DNA from: an uncultured Methylococcaceae bacterium
Lineage (GTDB): Bacteria > Pseudomonadota > Gammaproteobacteria > Methylococcales > Methylococcaceae
Length of the DNA stretch: 55,852 bases
Direction of reading: 5' to 3'
NCBI GenBank assembly: GCA_903859815.1
Contig: CAIOOA010000223.1
Location: forward strand, 1-55,852
Shown: positions 16,161 through 25,023 of the stretch, piece by piece
Position numbering within the stretch: the first letter of the stretch is position 1
Layout: each line of letters opens with the position of its first letter
Translations under genes and position numbers: made by a program
The notes under the pieces: generated by a model
The model's input: the letters and a program-made list of their open reading frames with translations, nothing else
Database searches by the model: none
Told to the model about the DNA's origin: nothing

Positions 16161-16682
16161 ATGAATTCACTCGCCTATTCCGACGATTCGGTCTTGTTTG
16201 GCACATCTATCTTGCCAGCGACCAACCATCGCTTGCAATATGCTGTCGCCGCCCGTCATCATGACAATAGCGAGGCTGAAAATGTGCTGTGGGAAGCCCG
16301 CGCCGAAGACCCTTCTTGCTTGCCGGTTTATTTTGCGCTTTACAAGTTCTATGCAAACAGCAATAAGTTGGAACGGGCCGAGCGGGCTGCCCGCTTGGCC
16401 TTGGCCGAGTCCTCCCGGCAGGCCGGTGTTTGCACCGATTGGAAAAAGCTCAGCCGAGATCCACAGCGGAAAAAACTCTATGCGAGTGAAGCCGGATTGT
16501 TTTATCTGTTTTCGTTAAAAGCCTTGGCTTTTATCAAGCTGCGCCGCCAGCACTGGGATGAGGCCAGTGATGTTCTTCGCCATTTGGCAAAGCTGGACCC
16601 GGAGGATCGTTCCGGCGGTTCGGTAGTGATAGGTATGGCTGAATCAGTCGGTGCAATGGGTTTGGAATATGAACCCAATTGA
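16161..16682 (+). CDS. TPR-like protein of the nif operon
   Basis: A 173-residue, mostly helical protein with TPR-like helices (AENVLWEARAEDPSCLPVYF, LERAERAARLALAESSRQAG, WDEASDVLRHLAKLDPE). The ATG follows the ferredoxin stop by one base, so the two are co-transcribed and probably translationally coupled. The function is unknown; an adaptor role for the neighbouring redox proteins is an inference. Confidence 0.78.
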   Translation: MNSLAYSDDSVLFGTSILPATNHRLQYAVAARHHDNSEAENVLWEARAEDPSCLPVYFALYKFYANSNKLERAERAARLALAESSRQAGVCTDWKKLSRDPQRKKLYASEAGLFYLFSLKALAFIKLRRQHWDEASDVLRHLAKLDPEDRSGGSVVIGMAESVGAMGLEYEPN

Positions 16683-17031
16683 ATGCAAGCCGCTAGGCGA
16701 GACGATTTGCAACTGCCTCATCGAAGAGATTCACAAACTCGGTCTGTCCCCGGGCAATCTTTCGAGTTTGCCAAACTATGATGAGGCGGGTTTTACCACA
16801 GCTAAAGACCCTTATAGCGGTATAGATAGCCTGATAGGGGTTTGGAAGAACTCGAATGGCTACCGCATCGGCGAAATCAAGGTCCATGGTGACGGCAGTT
16901 TTTATGCGGAATATGACGTGGCCTTGCAACACCCAACCGATGCGCGTTGGTTTGTGGAAGCGGTGGTCGCTTGGGGAAAAGGTGACATCTTCCGATCCGA
17001 GGCTAGGATATTGGCGGCGTTGGGGCAATAA
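16669..17031 (+). CDS. Conserved hypothetical protein of the nif operon
   Basis: A 120-residue soluble protein without a motif I recognise; the second half (GEIKVHGDGSFYAEYDVAL) looks like a beta-rich domain. The ATG at 16669 overlaps the previous stop by 14 bases and is preceded by a weak GGGTTTGG. It is placed within an unbroken nif gene run, which suggests an accessory role. Confidence 0.7.
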   Translation: MNPIECKPLGETICNCLIEEIHKLGLSPGNLSSLPNYDEAGFTTAKDPYSGIDSLIGVWKNSNGYRIGEIKVHGDGSFYAEYDVALQHPTDARWFVEAVVAWGKGDIFRSEARILAALGQ

Positions 17032-17034
17032 ATC

Positions 17035-17994
17035 ATGCCCAACCCTCACGAAATCTACGATTTGCTGCAAGATTATGCGAGCGGTCAAGAAACTGTCCGC
17101 GAAGTCATTATTGGCTTAGTGTGGACGTTTTGTGAGGCTGAAGCTTGTGGTTTGTCCATGAGTCCCGGCATTGCCACTCGAACCTTGCCATGGGCTGGAT
17201 GTTTGCAAGGAAAAACCGTTGCCGAATTATCCGCTTGGGTGCGTGAATTTGAACCCTATCAAGCCACGGTCGGCATGGCGGCAGTCAATGCCGCGATCAA
17301 TCGCCGCCATGGTTTGCCGAAAGGTTTGAGCTTGGAACCCGGCAACCATGGCAACCTAGCTGTGTTTGAACATTTCCTCAGCCAAATCCAAGGCAAAAAA
17401 ACGGTCGTCATAGGCCGTTATCCAGGGCTGGATGAATTCGTCAGCCAGCATCAATTGGATCTGACGGTATTGGAACGCAATCCCGGATCGGGTGATTTGC
17501 CCGATACGGCTTGCGAATATCGCTTGCCTGAGGCGGATTGGGTGTTTATGACCGCCAGTTCGATCCCCAATAAAACCTTCCCTCGCCTTGCCGAATTGTC
17601 CCGCAATGCCACGACAGTTTTGATGGGTCCCACCACGCCATGGCTACCCGAACTGCATCACTTTGGCATTGATTTTCTAGCCGGGGTTGAGATCGCCAAT
17701 CGAGAAATGCTCAGGGCGACGGTGGCGGAAGGCGGGGGTGTACGTTTGTTTGACGAGTCTGTCCGCTACCGGGTGTGTCCCTTGGGCAATGGTGCGGCCG
17801 CCGCTTGGACGAAACAACTGATTGCCCAAACCGCCATCGAAAAAGAAACCCTGACCCGTGCCATGGGCGACTGGTATGAGCAGGGCAAAACTGCCCGTTT
17901 TCCACGTTATGCCGAATTGGAGACCGCCAACCGGAGGCTTTCCCGTCTTGACACCTGTTTTAAACGACTTTGGGATGCAAACCCGCATGAATAA
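17035..17994 (+). CDS. DUF364/DUF4213 Rossmann-like protein
   Basis: A 319-residue protein of the DUF4213 (N-terminal) plus DUF364 (C-terminal) group, described as putative heavy-metal chelatase/Rossmann-like. Visible signatures are TVGMAAVNAAINRR and a Rossmann-like GKKTVVIGRYPGLDEF, followed by TASSIPNKTFPRLAEL and VLMGPTTPWLPEL. It starts three bases after the preceding stop. In nif context it may handle molybdenum or iron delivery, but that is inference only. Confidence 0.85.
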   Translation: MPNPHEIYDLLQDYASGQETVREVIIGLVWTFCEAEACGLSMSPGIATRTLPWAGCLQGKTVAELSAWVREFEPYQATVGMAAVNAAINRRHGLPKGLSLEPGNHGNLAVFEHFLSQIQGKKTVVIGRYPGLDEFVSQHQLDLTVLERNPGSGDLPDTACEYRLPEADWVFMTASSIPNKTFPRLAELSRNATTVLMGPTTPWLPELHHFGIDFLAGVEIANREMLRATVAEGGGVRLFDESVRYRVCPLGNGAAAAWTKQLIAQTAIEKETLTRAMGDWYEQGKTARFPRYAELETANRRLSRLDTCFKRLWDANPHE

Positions 17995-18439
17995 TGCAGA
18001 ACATGGCTGGGCCGATACAGCCCGGCTGATCCTTTACCATTCACAAAGCACCAGCGCCCGCACCTTGTTCTTGCGCCATGATTCAGGCAGCGTCATTACC
18101 CCCAAGCCCTTGCCGCCCTTATCCACGATGCTCGACGAAGAGGAATTTAATCTGGCGGAGTGCGGGGTTTTCCTGCATCCTGCCACCTTGATTCGTGATT
18201 ATTGCCTAGACTTAGGGCTTCCGTCTTCACTATTGCAAGTGGAAGGCGAATTCCACGGGCAGGTGGATGCGCCGGGTGGCATTATCAGTATCTATCTTGC
18301 CCGTTTCACCTGCATAGACCCGCCACGCCAACTGTTCGCCGACCAAGGTGGGAAGTTTTGTGCGATCACCGAATTGCGCGGTGGGCATCCGGCAGAGATG
18401 GCTTTATTGCAACGAGCCTATCAAACCATTATGGGCTAA
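17987..18439 (+). CDS. Conserved hypothetical protein of the nif operon
   Basis: A 150-residue protein starting at ATG 17987, overlapping the DUF364 stop by eight bases; an in-frame ATG at 17975 is possible. No domain is recognised. Notable stretches are DEEEFNLAECGVFLHP and GGIISIYLARFTCIDPP. The tight coupling on both sides (GTG at 18442 follows) argues that it is part of the same electron-transfer or cofactor module. Confidence 0.7.
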   Translation: MNNAEHGWADTARLILYHSQSTSARTLFLRHDSGSVITPKPLPPLSTMLDEEEFNLAECGVFLHPATLIRDYCLDLGLPSSLLQVEGEFHGQVDAPGGIISIYLARFTCIDPPRQLFADQGGKFCAITELRGGHPAEMALLQRAYQTIMG

Positions 18440-18441
18440 GC

Positions 18442-19152
18442 GTGGACACCCATCCTAGCTTTCTGATTGATGGACAGGAAGTCGCTTTTCAAGCAGGCCA
18501 GACCGTCTTGCAAGCGGCTTTGGCGGCAGGGCTGAACATTCCTCATTTATGCTTCAACCCTGAATTGGAACCCATCGGCAGTTGCCGGTTATGCTTGGTG
18601 GAAGTGGCTGGCTGCAAACTTTCGGCTTGCACCCTGCTTGCCGAAGAGGGCTTGGCCGTTCAACACGACACCCCCCGCTTGCGACAATTGCGGATGGCTT
18701 TGCTGACATTTTTGCTTGAGCAAGGCAAGCATACCTGCATCCGTTGCGAGCGGACGGGGGATTGCCGTTTGCAGGACGCTGCCATTGCATTTGATGCCCG
18801 AACTGAAGCAGACTCAGCCAGTCAAGTTTTTCCGCCCAATGATGACAGCCACCCGGAGGTCAGCTTAAACCGTGACCGCTGCATTCTTTGTGGCATTTGC
18901 ATCCAAGCCAGCCGGAAATTGGACGGGAAAAACTTATTCACGTTTGCCGGCAAAGGGGGCGACATGATGCTCACGGTGGAATCCCCATCCGGCTTGTTGA
19001 AAGACTCCGCCATCTCCGCCGACGACCATGCGGTGCGCTTGTGTCCGGTGGGGGCTTTAACCCGTAAACATCACCCTGTCCAAGCCAGTTTTTCATCCTT
19101 CGATGGTTTTGAGGGCATGGATTGGGGTATGCCAACAGAATTCAGTGTGTAG
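18442..19152 (+). CDS. HoxU/NuoG-N-like iron-sulfur protein
   Basis: A 236-residue homolog of the HoxU diaphorase subunit and the NuoG N-terminus. Ligand sets in order: [2Fe-2S] Cys 37, 48, 51, 63; His97-Cys99-Cys102-Cys108 for the His-coordinated [4Fe-4S]; Cys 147, 150, 153 and Cys 201 for a further [4Fe-4S]. The start is GTG 18442, two bases after the previous stop. It is the last gene of the nif run. No HoxF, HoxY or HoxH is in the window, so the protein is probably an electron-relay module rather than part of a complete bidirectional hydrogenase here. Confidence 0.88.
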   Translation: MDTHPSFLIDGQEVAFQAGQTVLQAALAAGLNIPHLCFNPELEPIGSCRLCLVEVAGCKLSACTLLAEEGLAVQHDTPRLRQLRMALLTFLLEQGKHTCIRCERTGDCRLQDAAIAFDARTEADSASQVFPPNDDSHPEVSLNRDRCILCGICIQASRKLDGKNLFTFAGKGGDMMLTVESPSGLLKDSAISADDHAVRLCPVGALTRKHHPVQASFSSFDGFEGMDWGMPTEFSV

Positions 19153-19233
19153 GTGAAATGCGAGTACAATAAAGCCCTAATCAACACGTTAAGGAAGTGC
19201 ATCGGGACATGTTTGTGACACGCATCAAACTTT

Positions 19234-20004
19234 TTATTCTTTCACAGCCACCAAGGCCAGCATTTCCTTGGACAAAATCACGTTCTTTTCTGAGGAACAG
19301 GCCGCCCTCATGGCATCCTTAGAAATGCCCAGCTTTTCGGCCCCTTCTTCATACAACATCGTCGCTTGGAAATACTCGATGAAATCGTCCCGATCTGGAA
19401 AGGTCAGCTTGGAATTGATGACTTCTTCGACAACATTCGCAAAGATGTCTTGTACGACTGGCAGGATTTCACAGCGCAAACGGTCAGTCCGAATCAGAGT
19501 GATTTCGTCGATGGCTGTCCCGGTCAAGCGCTCGTTGAATTCATAGATTTCCATGGCATTGTTTCGCGTTGGCCCAATCAACACCAGTTCGCCACCGGGT
19601 TTCATGACCCGCTTCAACTCGCCTATCGTTTTTCTGGGGTCGGCGGCATTGTAAATGGCGAAATTGGAGAAGCACAGGTCGAAATGCCCGTCTTCAAACG
19701 GGAATCTGTCGTCCATGGAACCCACTTGCAGCGATAGATTCGTCGCTGCCGCGTAGCGAGCTTTGGCTTCTGCAATCAAGCTGGCTTCCCTGTCGATTCC
19801 GCACACGCTTCCATTCGGCCCTACGTGCTTCAGATATAGCTCCAAGTGGTTGCCGTTGCCGCAGCCCAAATCAAGGATGTTTATTCTAGGTTTGCGTTGC
19901 AGGAAGGCATCTATCCAATCAGCAATATCGAAGTTGGCGAATTCTTTATGGGCGCGGATGCGAATTGTTAATTTGTCTTGCTTTTCTTTATAGCTTAAAT
20001 CCAT
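19234..20004 (-). CDS. Class I SAM-dependent methyltransferase
   Basis: A 256-residue Rossmann methyltransferase. Motif I is ILDLGCGNGNHLELY, motif II region GSVCGIDREASLI, and the post-I/IV region FDLCFSNFAIYNAADP with a later KRVMKPGGELVLIGP loop. The C-terminal helical part may select the substrate, which cannot be named. It sits 31 bases downstream of a PIG-L deacetylase gene and is probably co-transcribed, suggesting joint modification of a glycan or amino-sugar compound. Confidence 0.88.
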   Translation of the reverse strand: MDLSYKEKQDKLTIRIRAHKEFANFDIADWIDAFLQRKPRINILDLGCGNGNHLELYLKHVGPNGSVCGIDREASLIAEAKARYAAATNLSLQVGSMDDRFPFEDGHFDLCFSNFAIYNAADPRKTIGELKRVMKPGGELVLIGPTRNNAMEIYEFNERLTGTAIDEITLIRTDRLRCEILPVVQDIFANVVEEVINSKLTFPDRDDFIEYFQATMLYEEGAEKLGISKDAMRAACSSEKNVILSKEMLALVAVKE

Positions 20005-20035
20005 GGCTGCCTCTTTTGTTCAGTCAATTAGGTTG

Positions 20036-20719
20036 TTACAAATTCAAATCACGAATCACACAAAAAGCCTCGGCCATTGCAATGCCAACTTCCGCCCCGC
20101 GCAAAGTTGCCAAAGCCTTGATGTTTTCCCGGCTCCTAGAGTGGGGGAAGGGTTTTAGTGCATTGCCGTAATAGTCCAACACCTGCATTTTAATGTCAAA
20201 GGTGGCATTGATATCGAAATAACAGTTAGGCTGGAAAGCCAAGCCTATGGAAGGTGCCCAATCCGTCGATGACAACACTTCAAATAAGAATATCTTTTTT
20301 ATCAGTGTGGGGGGGATGTCTTTGGAGTACCGTTGTGGCAGCCGGATTGCAGCCATGCTGGCTTCAAAACAGACACGATGGTCAATGTTCACATCACTGG
20401 GGTGGTGAGTGAACACCCATTCCGGTTTGAATTTGACGATGGCTGCTTCAATGGCTTTCACCATGTCCAAATGGGGGACTGTGTTGAATTGAATATTCTT
20501 GAACTCATATTTAAGGGAGTCTTTAATACCTATGTCCTTCTCAGCTTGTTGCACGACTTGTTGGAAAGTTTGCATGTCCGGGCGCTCGTGCCGGGCATCG
20601 GCGGGTGCGCACAGCACGCAAGTATAAATGTCATGCCCTTCGTCAGCCAGTTTGCGTAGTGTCCCCCCGCATCCCAGCACTTCGTCATCAGGGTGAGCAA
20701 TGATAAGCAAGATGTTCAT
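20036..20719 (-). CDS. PIG-L/LmbE-family deacetylase
   Basis: A 227-residue zinc-dependent N-acetyl-glucosamine-type deacetylase. The metal motif AHPDDE (residues 8-13) and the later second metal ligand block THHPSDVNIDHRVCFEA are intact. A GGAAGG ribosome site precedes ATG 20719, with a -10 like element at 20760-20765. It is upstream partner of the methyltransferase. The substrate is likely an N-acetylated sugar or conjugate. Confidence 0.9.
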   Translation of the reverse strand: MNILLIIAHPDDEVLGCGGTLRKLADEGHDIYTCVLCAPADARHERPDMQTFQQVVQQAEKDIGIKDSLKYEFKNIQFNTVPHLDMVKAIEAAIVKFKPEWVFTHHPSDVNIDHRVCFEASMAAIRLPQRYSKDIPPTLIKKIFLFEVLSSTDWAPSIGLAFQPNCYFDINATFDIKMQVLDYYGNALKPFPHSRSRENIKALATLRGAEVGIAMAEAFCVIRDLNL

Positions 20720-20759
20720 TGACCTTCCATATTATGATTATTGATTGGAAAATCCCAAC

Positions 20760-20765
20760 ATTATA
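20760..20765 (-). promoter_or_regulatory. -10 element for the PIG-L/methyltransferase pair
   Basis: Read on the minus strand this is TATAAT in the context GGCTATAATG, about 40 bases upstream of ATG 20719. The -35 region (TTATCG, 18-base spacer) is poor, so this is a moderate call. The remainder of 20766-21028 shows a DnaA-box-like TTATCCACA at 20941 and nothing else recognised. Confidence 0.45.
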
Positions 20766-21028
20766 GCCGATCTTTATGGGGTTCGATAAAGAGGAATTCC
20801 CAATGGGTGCGATTAAATGTGATGCAAGAGTGCAATAATTCGCTGTATTTTTTTTCAATCCAGTTAAGCTTTATGGATATAAATTGACCAATCCAACAGA
20901 GGGCAGGCAACGACTCGCTATTTGGACCTCAACCTCAAAGTTATCCACAGAAATTGGGGAAAACCTCAGCATGAAGTTCCCGCTTTCGATTTGATGATAA
21001 AATCTTCAGCCTTGTCAAATCAATTACG

Positions 21029-21406
21029 ATGAACATCATGAGTCTATTAGGCAACATTCTCTGGCTGATTTTTGGCGGTTTGATCACTGGCCTTGGTTAC
21101 ATCCTTGGCGGGTTTGCCCTATGCCTGACCATCATCGGCATACCGTTTGGATTGCAGTCGATTAAGCTAGGTTTTGCCGTGTTCGCGCCGTTTGGCAAGG
21201 AAGTGGTGGAAAAACCTCATGCGAACAATGTGTTGAACTTAGTCTTTAATGTGATCTGGATTTTGCTGTTCGGTTGGCCAATCGCCACCGCCCATATCAC
21301 CAGCGCCATTGTCATGGCAATCACCATCATCGGCATTCCGTTCAGTGTCCAGCATCTGAAGCTGATTCCGCTGTCCCTGCTGCCGTTTGGAAGGGATTTG
21401 CAATAG
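21029..21406 (+). CDS. yccF: YccF-family inner membrane protein
   Basis: A 125-residue membrane protein with two YccF (DUF307) repeats: hydrophobic segments NILWLIFGGLITGLGYILGG and VIWILLFGWPIATAHITSA, each followed by the repeated TIIGIPF motif. It is predicted to lie in the inner membrane; function unknown. It converges with the last gene of the eCIS run. Confidence 0.88.
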   Translation: MNIMSLLGNILWLIFGGLITGLGYILGGFALCLTIIGIPFGLQSIKLGFAVFAPFGKEVVEKPHANNVLNLVFNVIWILLFGWPIATAHITSAIVMAITIIGIPFSVQHLKLIPLSLLPFGRDLQ

Positions 21407-21451
21407 TTTGATTGGCCCAAGGCAAGGGCTAATGTTGTGATGCTTTAAACC

Positions 21452-22369
21452 TCAGGCCAGCACCCGCAATGCCTGTTTTTGTTGCCGCTCCAATAATGCC
21501 ATGCAGCGTTGGTAATAATGCGGAAAATCCCTAGCGACTATTTGCTCCAAGTAAATAGAAAGCTGCGGGTCGCGTTTGGACTCGGCGACTAGGTGGGTAT
21601 AGCCAATGCCGTCGGCAAGGGTGAGTGCATCCCCGTAGCTGTCAAACAAATAGGAAATCGACACATCGGTATACGGGGAGTCTTGCCGACCTTGGTGATA
21701 AGCCAGGCAGGCTGACAGCATGTGTTGCTCGAAAATGACGAAATCCTGCTCTCGTTTGGGCCGACCTTCCCAAGCGAGTTGGTTGTCGGGATGTTCGATG
21801 AAGCGAATCGCACTCTCCGCGTAATAGCGAATGAAATCGGTTCTAGTGCCGCCAATGATGCCGCAATTCTCGGCTTTCAGATCACCTCCGACCGGCATGT
21901 AACGTTCGAATTCTTCGGGCATCCAGCCCCCATGGCGGCGAATGTCGTATTCTAAGCTTTCGGGCCGGTAAAAGGATGCGCCATAAGGGGTGCATTCTGG
22001 GTGTTGGGCGAAAACTGCGGCTTGTTCTAAGGATTTGGGCAAGGGTTCCCACAAAAAAACATCGTTGTCGATATGCACGAAAGCTTCTTCCTGCGCCGCG
22101 TAGGCATAGAGCTTGCCAATCGCCCACCAGTCTGGATCGTGGTCGGAAAGTGCGTTTAAGGCAAGACTCACCGAGCCAAATGGCAAACCAAGCCCGTCAA
22201 TCAGCATTTCCGCACCTGCATCATCCGTAATCAGGCAGGTGTCAGGATAATGGCGGCTGGCCAGTTCAAATGACAACACCCAAGACAACAGGTGGTGTTT
22301 GGGGGTTAGCCATCCCTGTCGCCGTTTGGCGACCAAGGGTTTGTTCCATAGCGACCAGACCGCCTTCAT
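21452..22369 (-). CDS. DUF6734 glycosyltransferase-like protein, last gene of eCIS run
   Basis: A 305-residue protein resembling nucleotide-sugar glycosyltransferases: KLYAYAAQEEAFVHIDNDVF contains a DND motif that could be the metal-binding DXD. It fits the DUF6734 group. The start is ATG 22369 because its ATGA overlaps the stop of the DUF6519 gene, a sign of translational coupling; the open frame further upstream lies inside that gene. It might glycosylate a particle component or the cell surface, but the coupling is the only evidence. Confidence 0.72.
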   Translation of the reverse strand: MKAVWSLWNKPLVAKRRQGWLTPKHHLLSWVLSFELASRHYPDTCLITDDAGAEMLIDGLGLPFGSVSLALNALSDHDPDWWAIGKLYAYAAQEEAFVHIDNDVFLWEPLPKSLEQAAVFAQHPECTPYGASFYRPESLEYDIRRHGGWMPEEFERYMPVGGDLKAENCGIIGGTRTDFIRYYAESAIRFIEHPDNQLAWEGRPKREQDFVIFEQHMLSACLAYHQGRQDSPYTDVSISYLFDSYGDALTLADGIGYTHLVAESKRDPQLSIYLEQIVARDFPHYYQRCMALLERQQKQALRVLA

Positions 22370-25008
22370 GGCAGCTTTGCCGTTGCCGTTGACACAAGGC
22401 GGGTTGAGCCTATGCCTTGATAAGCCCCACCTTGACCGTAACTGTAACCATAGTAACCCGGGGTTGGCGGCACTAACCAAAACCAAGTTTCGAAGTCAGC
22501 TTCGGGAACCGGCGATGCAAACACGCCGTCTGGCGAAACTCCGTCAGCATCCTCCACTTGTAACAAGGATCGCTTCAACACCAGCCTAGACAACAGCTTC
22601 GACGTAAAGCCCGCGGGAATCAGTGTGACCGGAGAATCATTGCCATATACCACTTGCAAGCGGGTAAAGCGGGCCGTCCCAGTGCCACCCGTCAACACAC
22701 CCAATCGGCTTCCGGGGATAAGTTGCGGTATCCTTGGAAAATCTAGCGTTGCGACATCAACCGAGCCGTTTCCAGTAAACAATGCATTACAACCGAATAG
22801 AAGCTGATCCCTCGTCGTTTTAATATCGAAAGTGATACGCTTTGGATCGCTGAATCCGCTGATGATAGTCTGATCCTTCTGGGAGCCCGCCACGATGCTT
22901 CCTCCTTTTACTTGTACATGGGACATAACTAAGGTGGCATAAGCCCCGCTGTAACCGACCGGCACCCAGACTTCCCTGCCGACAAACAGAGAAAAATCCT
23001 TGGGTGATAGCCAATTGTAGACCAAGCCGACACTGCCGTTCAGGGAATTCTCGACGGTCAAACCAACATAGCTGGGATTTTGGTTTAATTTGTAACGATG
23101 GACCGCCATCGTCGGCAATACGCTGGCCTGCTGATTGACCGATGTGCCGGCATTCGATGCCGTTTGAATGATGACGTTACTTTGCCCAATAGCCCAATTG
23201 GAAGCCGGACCTCCGTTGTCATAAACGTCGAACTCCCGTTCAAAATTGACATTGCCCAAGCGAGGCACATCACGCTTGAGGATGTCGGTGAGGAATGAGG
23301 TGGTTTGGGGAAATGGTTCCCAATTTAAAACTCCGTCATCGGGCATGCTGACTTCCGCAGGCAACACGACTGGCTGATAGGCGACTATCGGTCCGTCCGG
23401 TCCACCACCATAAGCGGCAGACAATCGATAAGGAATTTCCGTCGTGACAAAAAATGAACCATCATTGACGCTGTTTGGATTGAGGTGTTGGCGAACCAGC
23501 ACAGCAAGGCCCTCGGCCAACAAGTTGACGGGAATTTCTTGGGCAGGTAGCAAGGGTTTTTGCCTGCCATTGGCATCGATCTGCAACACCGAACAAACTT
23601 GTACGCTGCCGGTGGCAGGAATGAAAGGGGTACGCTGATCGATCACCTCAGTCGGCAAGCGGATGATGGCGAGTGGGGCGTAATGGTGATGAATTCCTAA
23701 AGGCGGGGCATGGTCAAGCAAATCAATGCTGGCATCGACACTGCGGGCAGCGAATGTCCAGTAGTCGCCCGCCTTGAATTCGCCGACATCCAAGCTAAAT
23801 TCAACTAGGATGCCGTTTTCCAACGCGAGTATAGTGCCAACGACTGGGACGTTGATGCCATTAGAACTCGCTGAAGTATTCAGGTCTTGATAAGCCGATC
23901 CATCAGCCTTGCGTACCGTGCCGGATTGGTCCCAACGCCGGATACGGGTGTTGCGGGAGGTATCGGTGTGGCCTTGGCCATCCACCGGGAATAAACCTGC
24001 GGGTAGCACATCATCTATCAAAATGGAGCGTGTCGCCTTATCCACGCCACCGGAGCGGATGCGGCGCAACACACCCGGTCTGCCGTGCAGTTCATGCCAA
24101 TCGTCGAGAATTTCTATCCAATCGCCCGCATGGAACCCCAGTACTTCGTCGCGACCAATGCTATCCACCACCAGACGGTTGCCACTTTGTATTTCAGTCA
24201 CCCGCGTCGCAACCGTGGCATTGTCACGCGACCATTTGAAAGTGGCCGTCCCCACTGGCCCACCCCGATGGATTTCGACCCGGTAGAGTTGGTTTTCCAA
24301 TCCCCTGTAACCTGCTTGGGGGGGGATGATGCAAGGGTTGGCCTCCCCCGTCACATTACCAGTCAAGGTGGTCAAGCGTCCGCCCGAAGGACGAATGGCT
24401 GTCGGCCAGTGGCTAACATCCTCGCTTGAGGGTGTGCAAGCCGCATTGCCGATATTGCCTAAGACCCTGACTTGCCAGACCGTTTGCAAACGCCCAGTGG
24501 TGTCCACCCCCACGGCTTTTTCGACGAGTCCGGGTTCCTGCAAATAAGTCAGCTCCCGTTGCCAGACATCCAAGTAAACCAGATATGGCCCTCCTGTCAA
24601 TGGGGGGCGATTGAACGCATCGGCTGGTGCAGATTGGTTAGTTAGGTTATAGGGAAGATAGGGTTGGTCAAAGAACGGTGTGCTTCCTTTGCCAACCGAC
24701 TCGGCCAAGGTGGCGTTCCATGTCAAAGGATTGATGCCGTGGTTTTCGGCTAACAGCCCATCCACATAAATCCGACCCTTGCCTATGCTAAGTTCCCCTC
24801 CGGTAAGCCTGATGCGGAAACCGTCAGGGGTTTCCCTAGGCACGGCAGCGGAACCTAGGCTGTCCAGCGTCCCGGCTTGGATGCGCCGGGCAACTTGGGC
24901 AACCCATTCATTCCAGTCGGCATCGAGTTGCACTCGGCCTTGTTGCATGAGGACACCCCAAAAATTATTGCTGGGGTCAAAGCTGATACGGCTTAAATCA
25001 AAACTCAT
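22366..25008 (-). CDS. DUF6519 domain protein (eCIS accessory/baseplate periphery)
   Basis: An 880-residue protein opening with the DUF6519 hallmark SFDLSRISFDPSNNFWGVLM followed by QQGRVQLDADWNEW. The body is beta-rich with many Gly/Asn/Pro turns (about residues 150-480 form a conserved DUF6519-like block; the C-terminal 350 residues are more variable). Homologs occur in eCIS loci next to baseplate genes; a tail-fibre-like or particle-anchoring role is possible. It begins 15 bases after the gpI-like gene and ends inside the glycosyltransferase-like gene start. Confidence 0.85.
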   Translation of the reverse strand: MSFDLSRISFDPSNNFWGVLMQQGRVQLDADWNEWVAQVARRIQAGTLDSLGSAAVPRETPDGFRIRLTGGELSIGKGRIYVDGLLAENHGINPLTWNATLAESVGKGSTPFFDQPYLPYNLTNQSAPADAFNRPPLTGGPYLVYLDVWQRELTYLQEPGLVEKAVGVDTTGRLQTVWQVRVLGNIGNAACTPSSEDVSHWPTAIRPSGGRLTTLTGNVTGEANPCIIPPQAGYRGLENQLYRVEIHRGGPVGTATFKWSRDNATVATRVTEIQSGNRLVVDSIGRDEVLGFHAGDWIEILDDWHELHGRPGVLRRIRSGGVDKATRSILIDDVLPAGLFPVDGQGHTDTSRNTRIRRWDQSGTVRKADGSAYQDLNTSASSNGINVPVVGTILALENGILVEFSLDVGEFKAGDYWTFAARSVDASIDLLDHAPPLGIHHHYAPLAIIRLPTEVIDQRTPFIPATGSVQVCSVLQIDANGRQKPLLPAQEIPVNLLAEGLAVLVRQHLNPNSVNDGSFFVTTEIPYRLSAAYGGGPDGPIVAYQPVVLPAEVSMPDDGVLNWEPFPQTTSFLTDILKRDVPRLGNVNFEREFDVYDNGGPASNWAIGQSNVIIQTASNAGTSVNQQASVLPTMAVHRYKLNQNPSYVGLTVENSLNGSVGLVYNWLSPKDFSLFVGREVWVPVGYSGAYATLVMSHVQVKGGSIVAGSQKDQTIISGFSDPKRITFDIKTTRDQLLFGCNALFTGNGSVDVATLDFPRIPQLIPGSRLGVLTGGTGTARFTRLQVVYGNDSPVTLIPAGFTSKLLSRLVLKRSLLQVEDADGVSPDGVFASPVPEADFETWFWLVPPTPGYYGYSYGQGGAYQGIGSTRLVSTATAKLP

Positions 25009-25023
25009 GATTAGTGTGCTCCC

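Noticed and set aside
20941-20949. Perfect DnaA box TTATCCACA
   Set aside because: Single box without further boxes or an AT-rich unwinding region, so no origin is supported.
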